64,000 bases of DNA from Rhodococcus sp. CH91 (GCF_022554085.1 NZ_JAKFYR010000008.1:174409-238408); one strand, 5' to 3'; positions 32,493 to 42,050 are shown, counted from the stretch's first letter. The notes: generated by a model from the sequence alone, not told the origin. Translations and numbers: made by a program.

Positions 32493-33794
32493 GTGACTGC
32501 CTTCACAGAGCCCGAGGAGGCGAGGCTATTCTCACCAGACCCAGGGGCCCCAGCCGTACCATGGCCCCCGGCCGAACCGCCCACCCCAACACGAGGAGTC
32601 GACATTCTCTCGAATACGTCGCGATCGATCGTCGAGGCGACCCTGCCGGCGGTCGGCGCCGAGATCAGCACGATCTCGCGCGTCTTCTACAACAGACTCT
32701 TCCGGGCCGTCCCGTCCCTGCGCGACACCTTCAACCGCGCCAACCAGTCCGACGGCGCGCAGCAGCGGGCGCTGGCCGGCTCGATCGCCTCGTTCGCCTC
32801 ACTGCTCGCGACCGGCGAGCAGACGGACATCGGGCCGGTGATGGCGCGGATCGCCGCCAAGCACGCCTCCCTCGGGGTGCGCGCCGCGCACTACGAGATC
32901 GTGCGGATCCATCTGTTCGCCGCCATCGCCGAAGTCCTCGGCGATGCCGTCACACCACAGGTCGCCCTCGCATGGCACGAGGTCTACACGGTGATGTCGA
33001 AGTCACTGATCGACCAGGAGGCGAGGTTGTACCGGCAGGCAGGCGTGACCCCGGGGGACGTCTGGCGCCCGGTGATCGTCACCGAGCACGAATACGACGG
33101 CGCGCACGCGGCCACCCTCCACCTCCGTTCCCTCGACTACGAGCCCCTTCCGGGATTTCTTCCCGGTCAGTACATCTCGGTACGGATCGGCCTCCCCGAC
33201 GGGTCGGAGCAGAGTCGCCAGTACACGGTGTTCCCCGGTCGCACGAGTGAAGAGTGGGCCATCACGGTCAAACGCGTACCGGGTGGACTCGTCTCCGGGC
33301 TGTTGTGCGACGACCTGCGGGCAGGCGATCACCTCGTCGTGTCGCTGCCCTTCGGCAGTTCCGTCGTGGACGACGGCAGCGAACCTCTACTGCTCGTCTC
33401 GGCAGGAGTGGGTGTCACGACGACCGTCGCCGCCCTGCGACATCTGCAGTCCCGCCGCGACGACCGGCGCGTCGAAGTGCTGCACGTGGACCGCACACCC
33501 TACGAGCAACCGCATCGGACGGAGCTCCGGGCGCTCGTCGACTCGCTGCCGAACGCGCGCCTGCACGTGCGCTGGACCGAATACGACGAACTCCGCAGCG
33601 ACGGCCGGATCCTCCTGCCGGACATACCCGTTCCTCGCGATGCCCGAGCCTGCGTGTGCGGACCGATCCCGTTCGTCCACGCCGTCCGGGCCGAGCTCGT
33701 CGAGGCGGGGATCGCCCCCGAATCGGTCCGCCTCGAGGCACACGCCCCAGGGGTATGGTTCGGCCCCGACGATGCGCCGACCACGATCTATTAA
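32493..33794 (+). CDS. hmp: Flavohaemoglobin (nitric oxide dioxygenase)
   Basis: A 433-residue protein. Residues about 45-180 form a globin with the B10 Tyr in RVFYNRLF, the proximal His in AAKHASLGVRAAHY and the partner Glu in WHEVYTVMS. Residues about 190-433 form a ferredoxin-NADP-reductase module with SRQYTVFP (FAD), LVSAGVGVTTTVA (NADPH) and CVCGPIPF. It converts NO to nitrate. A Pro-rich N-terminal extension of about 38 residues is unusual for Hmp; the GTG at 32493 is the likeliest start, though its ribosome binding site is poor. It sits between aceA and ramB, where mycobacteria have no such gene. Confidence 0.88.
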   Translation: MTAFTEPEEARLFSPDPGAPAVPWPPAEPPTPTRGVDILSNTSRSIVEATLPAVGAEISTISRVFYNRLFRAVPSLRDTFNRANQSDGAQQRALAGSIASFASLLATGEQTDIGPVMARIAAKHASLGVRAAHYEIVRIHLFAAIAEVLGDAVTPQVALAWHEVYTVMSKSLIDQEARLYRQAGVTPGDVWRPVIVTEHEYDGAHAATLHLRSLDYEPLPGFLPGQYISVRIGLPDGSEQSRQYTVFPGRTSEEWAITVKRVPGGLVSGLLCDDLRAGDHLVVSLPFGSSVVDDGSEPLLLVSAGVGVTTTVAALRHLQSRRDDRRVEVLHVDRTPYEQPHRTELRALVDSLPNARLHVRWTEYDELRSDGRILLPDIPVPRDARACVCGPIPFVHAVRAELVEAGIAPESVRLEAHAPGVWFGPDDAPTTIY

Positions 33795-33799
33795 CACGC

Positions 33800-33829
33800 T
33801 GCGAAAGTCGCCTTGCGAAGGCTGCGAGG
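33800..33829. promoter_or_regulatory. CTGCGAA/TTGCGAA/CTGCGAG repeats before ramB
   Basis: Motifs at 33800-33806, 33814-33820 and 33823-33829. The last two are separated by GG with a 9-bp period, as upstream of aceA. They lie 19 bp before the ramB ATG, a position fit for autoregulation. Confidence 0.5.
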
Positions 33830-33847
33830 CGGCTCTACCCTGGGCGA

Positions 33848-35260
33848 ATGGCCAAGACCTATGTGGGTGCCCGGCTGCGGCAGCTCCGCACCGAGCGAGG
33901 ACTCAGCCAAGCGGCACTCGCCAAGACGCTCGAGATCTCCGCAAGCTACCTCAACCAGATCGAACACGACGTCCGGCCGTTGACCGTGCCCGTCCTGCTG
34001 CGCATCAGCGAGGTCTTCGGGGTGGACGCCACCTTCTTCTCCTCGCAGGACGACACGCGACTGATCGCCGAGATGCGGGAGGTCGCGCTCGACAAGGAGA
34101 TGGGTATCGAAGCCGATGCCCAGGAGATCGCGGAGATGGTCGCCGCGCACCCCACGCTCGCCCGCGCGATGGTCAATCTGCATCGGCGCTTCCGCAACAC
34201 CACCGCCCAGCTCGCCGTCGCCACCGAGGAGCGTTACAGCGACGGCAGCGGCAGCGGTGCGATCACCATGCCGCACGAGGAAGTGCGCGACTACTTCTAC
34301 CAGCGTCAGAACTATCTGCACGATCTCGACACCGCGGCCGAGGAGCTCGCCAATCGCATCCGCTTCCACCGCGGAGACGTGGGCGGTGAGATCGCCCGCC
34401 GCCTGACCACCGTCCACGACGTCCAGATCATCAAACGCATCGATCTCGGCGAGAACATCCTGCACCGCTACGACCCCGAGACCCGTGTGCTCGAGGTCGC
34501 TCCGCAACTGTCGGGCGGCCAGCAGGTGTTCAAGCTCGCCCTCGAACTCGCATATCTGGAATGCGGCGACCTCATCGATCGCCTCGTCGCGGAAGGCTCC
34601 TTCACCAGCGACGCCTCACGTGCGCTGGCCCGCCTCGGGCTGGCCAACTACTGGGCGGCGGCATTGATCCTGCCGTACACGCAGTTCCACGAGATCGCGG
34701 AGGACTTCCGGTACGACATCGAGCGACTGTCGGCCTTCTACGGCGTCAGCTACGAGACGATCGCGCACCGGCTGTCGACCCTGCAACGTCCGAAACTGCG
34801 GGGTGTCCCGTTCTCGTTCGTGCGCGTCGACCGTGCCGGAAACATGTCGAAAAGGCAGTCCGCCACCGGATTCCACTTCTCCACGAGCGGCGGCACCTGT
34901 CCCCTGTGGAATGTCTACGAAACCTTCGCCTATCCCGGCAAGATCATGACGCAGATCGCGCAGATGCCGGACGGCCGACGGTATCTGTGGGTCGCACGCA
35001 CCGTGGAGCGCCGGGCCGCACGCTACGGCCAGCCGTCGAAGACGTTCGCGATCGGCCTCGGCTGCGAACTGCGGCACGCGCATCGCCTCGTCTACGCCGA
35101 CGGACTCGAACTCGACGAATCCAATCCCGGGACGCCCATCGGCTCGGGGTGCCGCGTGTGCGAGCGGATGAACTGTCCGCAGCGAGCCTTCCCGCCCCTC
35201 GGCAAGGAGATCGACATCAACGAGCACCGCAGTTCCGTCTCGCCCTATCTGGTGCGCTGA
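33848..35260 (+). CDS. ramB: RamB-type short-chain acyl-CoA-responsive regulator
   Basis: A 470-residue regulator. An XRE-type HTH occupies residues 5-60 (LRQLRTERGLSQAALAKTLE, SASYLNQIEHD), followed by the IrrE-like/peptidase_M78-type middle and the family's C-terminal domain with a Cys cluster, CRVCERMNCPQR, that could bind metal. Length agrees with Rv0465c (474 aa). RamB controls acetate and glyoxylate genes in Corynebacterium and icl1 in M. tuberculosis. It is encoded 1.7 kb from aceA, and a similar repeat precedes both. Confidence 0.92.
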   Translation: MAKTYVGARLRQLRTERGLSQAALAKTLEISASYLNQIEHDVRPLTVPVLLRISEVFGVDATFFSSQDDTRLIAEMREVALDKEMGIEADAQEIAEMVAAHPTLARAMVNLHRRFRNTTAQLAVATEERYSDGSGSGAITMPHEEVRDYFYQRQNYLHDLDTAAEELANRIRFHRGDVGGEIARRLTTVHDVQIIKRIDLGENILHRYDPETRVLEVAPQLSGGQQVFKLALELAYLECGDLIDRLVAEGSFTSDASRALARLGLANYWAAALILPYTQFHEIAEDFRYDIERLSAFYGVSYETIAHRLSTLQRPKLRGVPFSFVRVDRAGNMSKRQSATGFHFSTSGGTCPLWNVYETFAYPGKIMTQIAQMPDGRRYLWVARTVERRAARYGQPSKTFAIGLGCELRHAHRLVYADGLELDESNPGTPIGSGCRVCERMNCPQRAFPPLGKEIDINEHRSSVSPYLVR

Positions 35261-35281
35261 GCGCGTCGGTAGGCTCGTCGC

Positions 35282-35683
35282 ATGGCACGCACCCCCGACG
35301 CGCTCGGCGCGAAGGCGCTCGAATTCCTGTCGGAATACCACCTCGCGACACTCACGACGCTCCGCAAGGACGGCACACCGCACGTGGTCGCCGTGGGGTT
35401 CACGTGGGACGAGGAGGCGCGACTCGCGCGCGTCATCACCTTCGAGGGCGCACAGAAGACCCTGAACGCCGAGCGCCGCGGTTACGCGGCGGTGAGCCAG
35501 GTCGACGGTGGGCGGTGGCTCACGCTCGAAGGTCCGGCACGCGTGACGCGCGAGCGCGCCGACGTCGCCGAAGGTGAGCGCCGGTACGCCGCACGCTACC
35601 GCGAACCGCGCCCGAACCCGCGCCGCGTGGTCATCGAGATCGCGGTCGAGTGCGTGATGGGCTCGGTCCTCGACCCGGCCTGA
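35282..35683 (+). CDS. F420-dependent biliverdin reductase-like PPOX protein (Rv2074 type)
   Basis: A 133-residue split-barrel protein. [20 protein letters not shown] and VVAVGFTWD at the N terminus, [19 protein letters not shown] in the middle and [16 protein letters not shown] at the C terminus match M. tuberculosis Rv2074, an F420H2-dependent biliverdin-IX-alpha reductase. It lies 21 bp after ramB and may be co-transcribed. The heme link (a flavohaemoglobin upstream) is suggestive only. Confidence 0.85.
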   Translation: MARTPDALGAKALEFLSEYHLATLTTLRKDGTPHVVAVGFTWDEEARLARVITFEGAQKTLNAERRGYAAVSQVDGGRWLTLEGPARVTRERADVAEGERRYAARYREPRPNPRRVVIEIAVECVMGSVLDPA

Positions 35684-35751
35684 GCCCCGTTCACGATTCT
35701 CCCTTCGCATCACGGGCCCTGTGCGTGCCTTGTAACACGCGCGACATCTGT

Positions 35752-35767
35752 GTCACGAAACCGTGAC
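35752..35767. promoter_or_regulatory. GlnR-like box upstream of urtA
   Basis: GTCAC-N6-GTGAC, which gives the AC-N9-AC spacing of actinobacterial GlnR sites; a further AC lies 11 bp upstream in phase. Confidence 0.35.
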
Positions 35768-35814
35768 CGGGCGATATTCCCGCGCAACAAGACCCTTCTA
35801 CTGTGTGGCCTCAC

Positions 35815-35856
35815 GGATACAGCGCTGTATACGCCTCCCGGATACACCCCGGTATC
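35815..35856. promoter_or_regulatory. GTATACAGC operator palindrome upstream of urtA
   Basis: ATACAGC-GCTGTAT is a perfect 14-bp palindrome at 35817-35830; on the minus strand it begins GTATACAGC. A second inverted repeat, GATAC-N6-GTATC, follows at 35841-35856. The same 9-mer occurs twice at the urea carboxylase start. Confidence 0.65.
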
Positions 35857-35887
35857 TCCGGCCACACCTTCGAAGGAAGGGCTCTTC

Positions 35888-37162
35888 ATGTCTGTTGTCA
35901 GGTCCAGGCTCGCCACCCGCGTCATCGCGGCACCCACTGCTCTCGTCGCCGTCGGACTCGTTCTGACCGCATGCGGAAGCCGTGCGGGTGACGACAGCGG
36001 CACGGCCGCCTCCGGCTCGGCCTCGTGCGTCGATACCTCGGGCGACACCGTCAAGGTGGGTTCGCTCAACTCCTTGTCGGGCACGATGGCGATCTCCGAG
36101 GTCACCGTCCGCGATTCGATCGCGCTGGCCGTCGAGCAGATCAACGCGGACGGTGGAGTCCTCGGCAAGCAGATCCGGATCGTCTCCGAGGACGGGGCGT
36201 CCGAGCCGACCGTATTCGCCGAGAAGGCCGAGAAGCTCATCGGCTCCGACTGTGTCGCTGCAGTATTCGGTGGGTGGACGTCGTCGAGCCGTAAGGCGAT
36301 GCTGCCCGTCTTCGAGGACCGCAACGCGCTGCTGTACTACCCCGTCCAGTACGAGGGGCTCGAATCGTCGTCGAACATCTTCTACACCGGCGCGACGACC
36401 AACCAGCAGATCGTGCCCGCCCTCGACTACCTGAAGGAACAGGGCGTCACGTCGCTCTACCTCGTCGGTAGCGACTACGTCTTCCCGCAGACCGCCAACC
36501 GTATCATCAAGGCCTATGCCGAGGCCAACGGCATCGAGATCAAGGGCGAGGACTACACCCCGCTCGGCTCCACCGACTTCTCGACGATCGTCAACAAGGT
36601 GCGCACCGCCGACGCCGACGCGGTGTTCAACACGCTCAACGGCGATTCCAACGTCGCCTTCTTCCGCGAGTACACCAACGCCGGCCTGAACGCGAAGGAC
36701 ATGCCGGTCGTCTCGGTGTCGATCGCAGAGGAGGAGGTGGGTGGCATCGGTGCGCAGAACATCGAGGGCCAGCTCACCGCGTGGAACTACTACCAGACCG
36801 TCGATTCGCCCGAGAACACCTCCTTCGTCGAGGCGTACAAGGCGAAGTACGGCGCGAACAAGCCGACCTCCGATCCCATGGAAGCCGCCTACACGTCGGT
36901 CTTCCTGTGGAAGAACACGGTCGAGAAGGCCGGATCGTTCGAGGTCGACGACGTGATCGCGGCTGCCGACGGAGTGTCCTTCGAAGCACCCGAGGGCACC
37001 GTGACGATCGACGGCGACAACCACCACATCACCAAGACCGCCCGAATCGGTGAAATCCGCGGCGACGGCTTGATCTACACCGTGTGGGAGTCCGAGGGCG
37101 CGATCGAGCCCGACCCCTATCTCGAGTCCTACGACTGGGCCGCGGGCCTGTCCGGTAACTGA
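35888..37162 (+). CDS. urtA: Urea ABC transporter substrate-binding lipoprotein
   Basis: A 424-residue periplasmic-type binding protein with a lipoprotein signal ([11 protein letters not shown], lipobox LTAC, Cys near 29) and a Ser/Gly linker. The mature part is a type I bilobed receptor with [18 protein letters not shown] and the hallmark UrtA stretch [17 protein letters not shown] and [12 protein letters not shown]. It captures urea or short amides at the cell surface and feeds UrtBCDE. GAAGGAAGG lies ahead of the ATG. It heads a run in which the downstream genes overlap each other by 1-4 nt. Confidence 0.93.
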   Translation: MSVVRSRLATRVIAAPTALVAVGLVLTACGSRAGDDSGTAASGSASCVDTSGDTVKVGSLNSLSGTMAISEVTVRDSIALAVEQINADGGVLGKQIRIVSEDGASEPTVFAEKAEKLIGSDCVAAVFGGWTSSSRKAMLPVFEDRNALLYYPVQYEGLESSSNIFYTGATTNQQIVPALDYLKEQGVTSLYLVGSDYVFPQTANRIIKAYAEANGIEIKGEDYTPLGSTDFSTIVNKVRTADADAVFNTLNGDSNVAFFREYTNAGLNAKDMPVVSVSIAEEEVGGIGAQNIEGQLTAWNYYQTVDSPENTSFVEAYKAKYGANKPTSDPMEAAYTSVFLWKNTVEKAGSFEVDDVIAAADGVSFEAPEGTVTIDGDNHHITKTARIGEIRGDGLIYTVWESEGAIEPDPYLESYDWAAGLSGN

Positions 37163-37195
37163 CGCCCGACCGCCGAGTCGACGAGGGGAGACGAC

Positions 37196-38080
37196 ATGGA
37201 TGTCCTTGTAGGACAGTTGTTCACAGGTTTGAGTATCGGATCGATCCTGTTGCTGGCGGCGTTGGGGCTGTCGCTGACGTTCGGCCAGATGGGCGTGATC
37301 AACATGGCCCACGGCGAATTCATCATGGCCGGCAGTTACACCGCCTTCGTCGTGCAGCAGGTGATCTCCTCGGCCGGGGTGTCCCTGTTCGTCTCCCTGC
37401 TCGTCGGCTTCCTGGTGGGTGGCGTGATGGGGGTGCTACTCGAGGTCACCCTCATCCGCCGGATGTACCACCGCCCGCTCGACACCCTGCTCGTGACCTT
37501 CGGTGTGGGCCTGCTGCTGCAGCAGGCCGCCCGTGACGTCTTCGGTGCGCCGGCGGTCAACGTCGTCGCTCCGTCCTGGCTGTCGGGCGGGGTGGAGATC
37601 TTCGGGGCCGTGGTCCCGAAGACCCGCCTGTTCATCCTCGCGCTCGCGGTGATCTGCGTGGTCGCCTTGATCGCGGCGATGAAGTACACCCCCATGGGCC
37701 GGCGCATCCGTGCCGTCGTGCAGAACCGGGACCTCGCCGAGACGGTGGGAATCTCCTCGCGCCGCACCGACATCACGACCTTCTTCCTCGGTTCGGGTCT
37801 GGCCGGTCTCGCCGGTGTGGCCCTGACGCTGATCGGCTCGACCAGCCCGACGATCGGACAGTCGTACCTGATCGACGCCTTCCTCGTCGTCGTCATCGGT
37901 GGTCTCGGCCGCATCGAGGGCGCGGTGCTCGCGGCCGTCGCACTGGGACTGCTCAATTCGTTCATCGAATACTCCACCACCGCGTCGATCGCGAAGGTGA
38001 TCGTGTTCGTGCTCATCGTGATCTTCCTGCAGGTCCGCCCGCAGGGCCTGTTCGCCGTCAAGACGAGGAGCCTGGTCTGA
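37196..38080 (+). CDS. urtB: Urea ABC transporter permease UrtB
   Basis: A 294-residue LivH-type permease with about eight membrane helices. Landmarks are LTFGQMGVINMAHGEFIMAG near the N terminus, GRRIRAVVQNRDLAETVGI (the cytosolic coupling loop) and VVVIGGLGRIEGAVLAAV. It forms the channel with UrtC. Its stop codon shares one base with the urtC ATG (TGATG). Confidence 0.93.
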   Translation: MDVLVGQLFTGLSIGSILLLAALGLSLTFGQMGVINMAHGEFIMAGSYTAFVVQQVISSAGVSLFVSLLVGFLVGGVMGVLLEVTLIRRMYHRPLDTLLVTFGVGLLLQQAARDVFGAPAVNVVAPSWLSGGVEIFGAVVPKTRLFILALAVICVVALIAAMKYTPMGRRIRAVVQNRDLAETVGISSRRTDITTFFLGSGLAGLAGVALTLIGSTSPTIGQSYLIDAFLVVVIGGLGRIEGAVLAAVALGLLNSFIEYSTTASIAKVIVFVLIVIFLQVRPQGLFAVKTRSLV

Positions 38081-39249
38081 TGTCCGTGACACTGTCGGCC
38101 CGCACCTTCACACAAGCCGGACCCGCCCGTATCATCACCCGCCCCGGACCCGCCCGTACCGCAGCAGGATTCGCGCTCGCCGCGCTGATCCTGTTCGGAC
38201 TGGCGCCCGCGGTCCTGTCCGATTTCCGGCTCAGCCTGCTCGGCAAATTCCTGTGCTTCGCGATCGTCGCGGTCGGTATCGGCCTGGCCTGGGGCCGCGG
38301 CGGCATGCTCACGCTCGGCCAGGGTGTCTTCTTCGGCCTGGGCGCCTACATCATGGCGATGCACCTGAAGATCGCCGACGCCCAATTCCGCGGTGACACC
38401 GTCCCGGACTTCATGCAGATCGCCGGTATCCGCGAACTGCCCGCCTACTGGGTCCCGTTCTCCTCCCCCGCCGTCACGCTGCTGGCGATCCTGATCGTGC
38501 CGGCTCTGATCGCCGCACTGCTCGGCTTCGGCGTGTTCGCCCGGCGCGTCAAGGGCGCCTACTTCGCGATCCTGTCCCAGGCCCTGGCGGCTGCCTTCGC
38601 GATCCTGCTCGTCGGCCAGCAGTCCACGGGAGGCTCGAACGGCCTCAACCGATTCCGTACCTTCTTCGGATACGACCTCTCCGATCCGGTGAACAAGCGG
38701 ATGCTGTTCTTCATCGTCGCGGCGATCCTGCTGCTCGTCGTCGCCGCGACCCGCCAGCTCATGCAGTCCCGTTACGGCGAACTACTCGTCGCCGTGCGCG
38801 ACCAGGAAGAACGCGTCCGTTTCCTCGGCTACGATCCCGCCCTGATCAAGGTCGTGGCCTACACCGTCGCCGCCTTCTTCGCCGGCATCGCCGGGGCGAT
38901 GTTCGTGCCCATCGTCGGCATCATCTCCCCCGCCGACGTCGGCATCGTCCCGTCCATCGCCTTCCTCATCGGCGTGGCCATCGGCGGACGCAACACCCTG
39001 CTCGGCCCGGTCCTCGGAGCCATCGGCGTCGCCTGGGCACAGACCGCCCTGTCGGAGAACTTCCCCTCCGCCTGGACCTACGCCCAGGGCCTGTTGTTCA
39101 TCGTCGTCGTCGGCTTCTTCCCCGCAGGACTGGCCGGTGTCGTCGCCCTGCTCCGCCGGCGCCGCCGCACCACCCCGCCTGATCCGGCACCCGAACCCGA
39201 ACCCGCTTCCGATCCCGCCGACCTTCCCGCGATGGAGCGCGCCCGATGA
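38080..39249 (+). CDS. urtC: Urea ABC transporter permease UrtC
   Basis: A 389-residue LivM-type permease. It has an N-terminal basic extension, then about ten membrane helices with GRGGMLTLGQGVFFGLGAYI, the coupling loop QSRYGELLVAVRDQEERVRF, and IGVAIGGRNTLLGPVLGA. UrtC-specific features are the long exported loop after helix 2 and a cytosolic C-terminal tail, here rich in Pro and Glu. It overlaps urtB by 1 nt and urtD by 4 nt. Confidence 0.92.
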   Translation: MSVTLSARTFTQAGPARIITRPGPARTAAGFALAALILFGLAPAVLSDFRLSLLGKFLCFAIVAVGIGLAWGRGGMLTLGQGVFFGLGAYIMAMHLKIADAQFRGDTVPDFMQIAGIRELPAYWVPFSSPAVTLLAILIVPALIAALLGFGVFARRVKGAYFAILSQALAAAFAILLVGQQSTGGSNGLNRFRTFFGYDLSDPVNKRMLFFIVAAILLLVVAATRQLMQSRYGELLVAVRDQEERVRFLGYDPALIKVVAYTVAAFFAGIAGAMFVPIVGIISPADVGIVPSIAFLIGVAIGGRNTLLGPVLGAIGVAWAQTALSENFPSAWTYAQGLLFIVVVGFFPAGLAGVVALLRRRRRTTPPDPAPEPEPASDPADLPAMERAR

Positions 39250-40028
39250 GCACACCCGTCTACGGCGGCAACGCCGGTATGAGCAGCGACTACCTCGAGA
39301 TCCGTGACCTGCGTGTCACCTTCGACGGCTTCACCGCCGTCGACGGCGTGGACCTGACACTTCTCCAAGGCGACCTGCGGTTCCTCATCGGACCCAACGG
39401 CGCCGGGAAGACCACCCTCGTCGACGCCGTGACCGGGCTGGTCCCCGCCACCGGTTCGGTCACCAAATCCGGTGTCGAACTGCTCGGCAAGAAGACCCAC
39501 AAGATCGCCCGGCTCGGCGTCGGCCGCACCTTCCAGACCGCCTCGGTGTTCGAGGAACTGTCGGTCCTGCAGAATCTCGACATCGCCGCCGGCGCCGGCC
39601 GGTCCCCCTGGCAGTTGCTGCGCCGACGCAAGGACGTACTGCCCGAGATCGAGGAAGCCCTCGAGACGATCGGATTGACCGCCCACCGCGACACCCCCGC
39701 CGGCATCCTCGCCCACGGACAGAAGCAGTGGCTCGAGATCGGCATGCTGCTCGTCCAGAACGCCGACGTGCTGCTCCTCGACGAACCGGTCGCCGGCATG
39801 AGCCACGACGAACGCGAGGAGACCGGACAACTGCTGCGCCGCATCGGTGCACAGCGCACGGTGGCCGTGGTCGAACACGACATGGACTTCATGCGTGCCT
39901 TCGCCACCTCCGTCACCGTCCTCGCCCGCGGCAAGGTCATCGCCGACGGCACCGTCGAAGAGGTCCAGAACGACCCCCAGGTCCAGCAGGTCTACCTCGG
40001 GACCGCGACCGCTTCCCAGGAGGCATGA
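39246..40028 (+). CDS. urtD: Urea ABC transporter ATPase UrtD
   Basis: A 260-residue ATPase. Walker A is IGPNGAGKTT, Walker B VLLLDEPVAGMS, and the switch His is in VVEHDMDFMR. The signature loop is LAHGQKQWLEIGM instead of LSGGQ, which is the characteristic UrtD form (LSHGQ). A second in-frame ATG 11 codons in could also serve. It ends in a 1-nt overlap with urtE. Confidence 0.92.
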   Translation: MSTPVYGGNAGMSSDYLEIRDLRVTFDGFTAVDGVDLTLLQGDLRFLIGPNGAGKTTLVDAVTGLVPATGSVTKSGVELLGKKTHKIARLGVGRTFQTASVFEELSVLQNLDIAAGAGRSPWQLLRRRKDVLPEIEEALETIGLTAHRDTPAGILAHGQKQWLEIGMLLVQNADVLLLDEPVAGMSHDEREETGQLLRRIGAQRTVAVVEHDMDFMRAFATSVTVLARGKVIADGTVEEVQNDPQVQQVYLGTATASQEA

Positions 40029-40720
40029 TGCTCGAACTCGCCGACGTGAGAGCCGGTTACGGCCGTACCGAGATCCTCCACGGCGTCTCGCTCACCGTTC
40101 CCTCCTCCGCCACCGTCGCGGTGATGGGCCACAACGGCGCCGGTAAGACCACCCTGCTCCGCGCCGCCGTCGGTCTGCTCCCCGTCACCCGCGGGAAGAT
40201 CCTCTTCGACGGGGAGGACATCACCTCGCTGCGACCGTCCGCCCGGGTCGCCCGCGGACTCGCCTACGTCCCCCAGGGGCAGCAATCCTTCGGTCAGCTC
40301 ACCTGCCGCGAGAACCTGCAGGTCGTCGCGGACACCCGCCGCAACGGCCGCGCACTCGTCGCCGACATGCTCGACCTGTTCCCCGCCCTCGTCCCGCTCC
40401 TCGACCGGCGCGCCGGCCTGCTCTCCGGCGGTCAGCGACAGCAGCTCGCCATCGCCCGGGCACTGATCACCGAGCCGCGCATGCTCATCCTCGACGAACC
40501 CACCGAAGGCATCCAGCCCTCGGTGGTCGCGGAGATCGAGAACACGATCGTCGAACTCGGCCGCACGGGCGAACTCGGCGTGCTCCTCGTCGAACAGCAC
40601 ATCGGCTTCGCGCTCGACAACGCCCTGCACTACTACGTCCTCGAATCCGGGCGCGTCACCTCCACCGGGGACGGCGGTGTCGAGGCCGCCGCCACCGTCC
40701 GCGCGGCGATGGCGATCTGA
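40028..40720 (+). CDS. urtE: Urea ABC transporter ATPase UrtE
   Basis: A 230-residue ATPase with Walker A GHNGAGKTT, signature LLSGGQRQQLAIARAL, Walker B MLILDEPTEGIQPS (the EGIQPS end is typical of UrtE) and the switch His in VEQHIGFAL. AGGAGG lies 4 nt before the ATG at 40028; a directly preceding ATG at 40025 is the alternative. The stop shares one base with the gntR start. Confidence 0.92.
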   Translation: MLELADVRAGYGRTEILHGVSLTVPSSATVAVMGHNGAGKTTLLRAAVGLLPVTRGKILFDGEDITSLRPSARVARGLAYVPQGQQSFGQLTCRENLQVVADTRRNGRALVADMLDLFPALVPLLDRRAGLLSGGQRQQLAIARALITEPRMLILDEPTEGIQPSVVAEIENTIVELGRTGELGVLLVEQHIGFALDNALHYYVLESGRVTSTGDGGVEAAATVRAAMAI

Positions 40721-41403
40721 TGGCCGACACCCGCCGCGAACGGGTCTACAAGGCTCTGCGTTCGCATCTCATGTCCGGCACGTCGTCTCCCGACGAACGG
40801 CTCAGCGAGGAACGGCTCGCAGAACAGTACGGGGTGTCGCGCACACCGGTGCGAGAAGCACTCGCCCGGTTGGTGTCCGACGGGCTCGTCGAGCGCCGCG
40901 AACACGGGCTCTATCCCTACCGGCCCCGCTTCGACGACCTCGCCGATCTCTACGAACTGCGCACCACCCTGGAGTTGCGGGGGATCCGCCGAGCGCTCGA
41001 CGACGAGTCGGTGCGGCACGATCCCGACATCCTCGGGCCCGAACTCGACCGGTGGTACGAGATCCGCGACTCCCCGCCCGAACCCGATGCCGGCTTCGTC
41101 ACCCTCGACGAGCGCTACCACCTCACACTGCTCGAATCTGCCGGCAATCGGGCTCTGCGTGACGCCCTCGCCGCGGTGAACGCCAAGGTGCGGCCCGTGC
41201 GGATGTTCGACTATCTGACACCCGATCGGATCGTCGCGACGGTCGACGAGCACGTCGCCGTCGCCGAACTGGTGCTCGACGGCAAACTCGACGACGCTCA
41301 CGACCTGCTGCTCGGCCACATCGACACGTCCCGGGCCGTGGTCGTGCGCCGCGCCGAGGAAGCGCGCGCGTTCGCCCGCCTGGCCCGCGCCGTACGCGAC
41401 TGA
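40720..41403 (+). CDS. GntR family regulator, FCD/VanR type
   Basis: A 227-residue regulator. The winged HTH is at residues 5-70 (LSEERLAEQYGVSRTPVREA, LARLVSDGLVERREHG). The all-helical FCD ligand domain follows, with metal-site candidates in DERYHLTLLESAGN and VDEHVAVAELVL. FCD regulators usually repress in the absence of a small acid ligand. It is the last gene of the urt run, starting within the urtE stop, and the GTATACAGC sites before urtA and the carboxylase gene are its most likely operators (inference). Confidence 0.88.
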   Translation: MADTRRERVYKALRSHLMSGTSSPDERLSEERLAEQYGVSRTPVREALARLVSDGLVERREHGLYPYRPRFDDLADLYELRTTLELRGIRRALDDESVRHDPDILGPELDRWYEIRDSPPEPDAGFVTLDERYHLTLLESAGNRALRDALAAVNAKVRPVRMFDYLTPDRIVATVDEHVAVAELVLDGKLDDAHDLLLGHIDTSRAVVVRRAEEARAFARLARAVRD

Positions 41404-41477
41404 CCGTAGGGGTGAGGGACCGGCCCTCGGATCCGATTCTCGTGACCGTTCCGAGTCCTTCGTGCACACTGGCGTTC

Positions 41478-42008
41478 ATGACACCCCGCATCCCGCCCGG
41501 ACGTTTCAAGGAACTCGGCCCGATCAACTGGGTGACATGGCGGGCCCTGTCCGCCGCCGCCGGGACGCCGGACGCCCACCTGTTCAGCACTCTCGGCCGT
41601 ACCGGCCGGTTGTTCCGCGGATGGCTGCACTATTCCGGCATGCTCATGCCGTTCGGCCGCCTCGGCCGTTTCGACTCGGAGATGGTGATCCTGCGCGTCG
41701 CACACCTGCGCGAGTGCGGCTACGAGTTCGACCACCACACCCGCCTCGGCCGTCGGGCGGGAATCACGGACGAGATCCGCGATCGCATCGTCGCCGGGCC
41801 CGAGGCACCGAACTGGCAGCCACGGCATCGCGCCCTTCTCGCCGCCGTCGACGAACTCGTGACGACGAAGGCTCTCTCCGACGAGCGTTGGTCGTCGCTC
41901 GCCCAGTTCTACGACGACCGCATGCTCATCGAATTCTGTTTGCTGGTCACCCAGTACGACGGCCTGGCGACCACCATCGGCGCCCTGCGGGTGGAACGCG
42001 ATTTCTGA
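41478..42008 (+). CDS. Carboxymuconolactone decarboxylase family protein
   Basis: A 176-residue helical protein of the CMD/AhpD-like superfamily. The core reads MVILRVAHLRECGYEFDHHT, where Glu, Cys and His form the usual proton-shuttle cluster, followed by NWQPRHRALLAAVDEL. There is no CxxC, so peroxidase activity of the AhpD type is unlikely. Its link to urea use is unclear. It lies 74 bp after gntR on the same strand. Confidence 0.8.
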   Translation: MTPRIPPGRFKELGPINWVTWRALSAAAGTPDAHLFSTLGRTGRLFRGWLHYSGMLMPFGRLGRFDSEMVILRVAHLRECGYEFDHHTRLGRRAGITDEIRDRIVAGPEAPNWQPRHRALLAAVDELVTTKALSDERWSSLAQFYDDRMLIEFCLLVTQYDGLATTIGALRVERDF

Positions 42009-42012
42009 GGTA

Positions 42013-42041
42013 ACCCGCCCGCCGGAATTCCCGGGCCGGGT
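42013..42041 (+). terminator. Imperfect hairpin after the CMD-family gene
   Basis: Arms around ACCCG-CCCG and CGGGCCGGGT pair with one bulge. There is no T-run. Confidence 0.35.
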
Positions 42042-42050
42042 GAAGATCAC

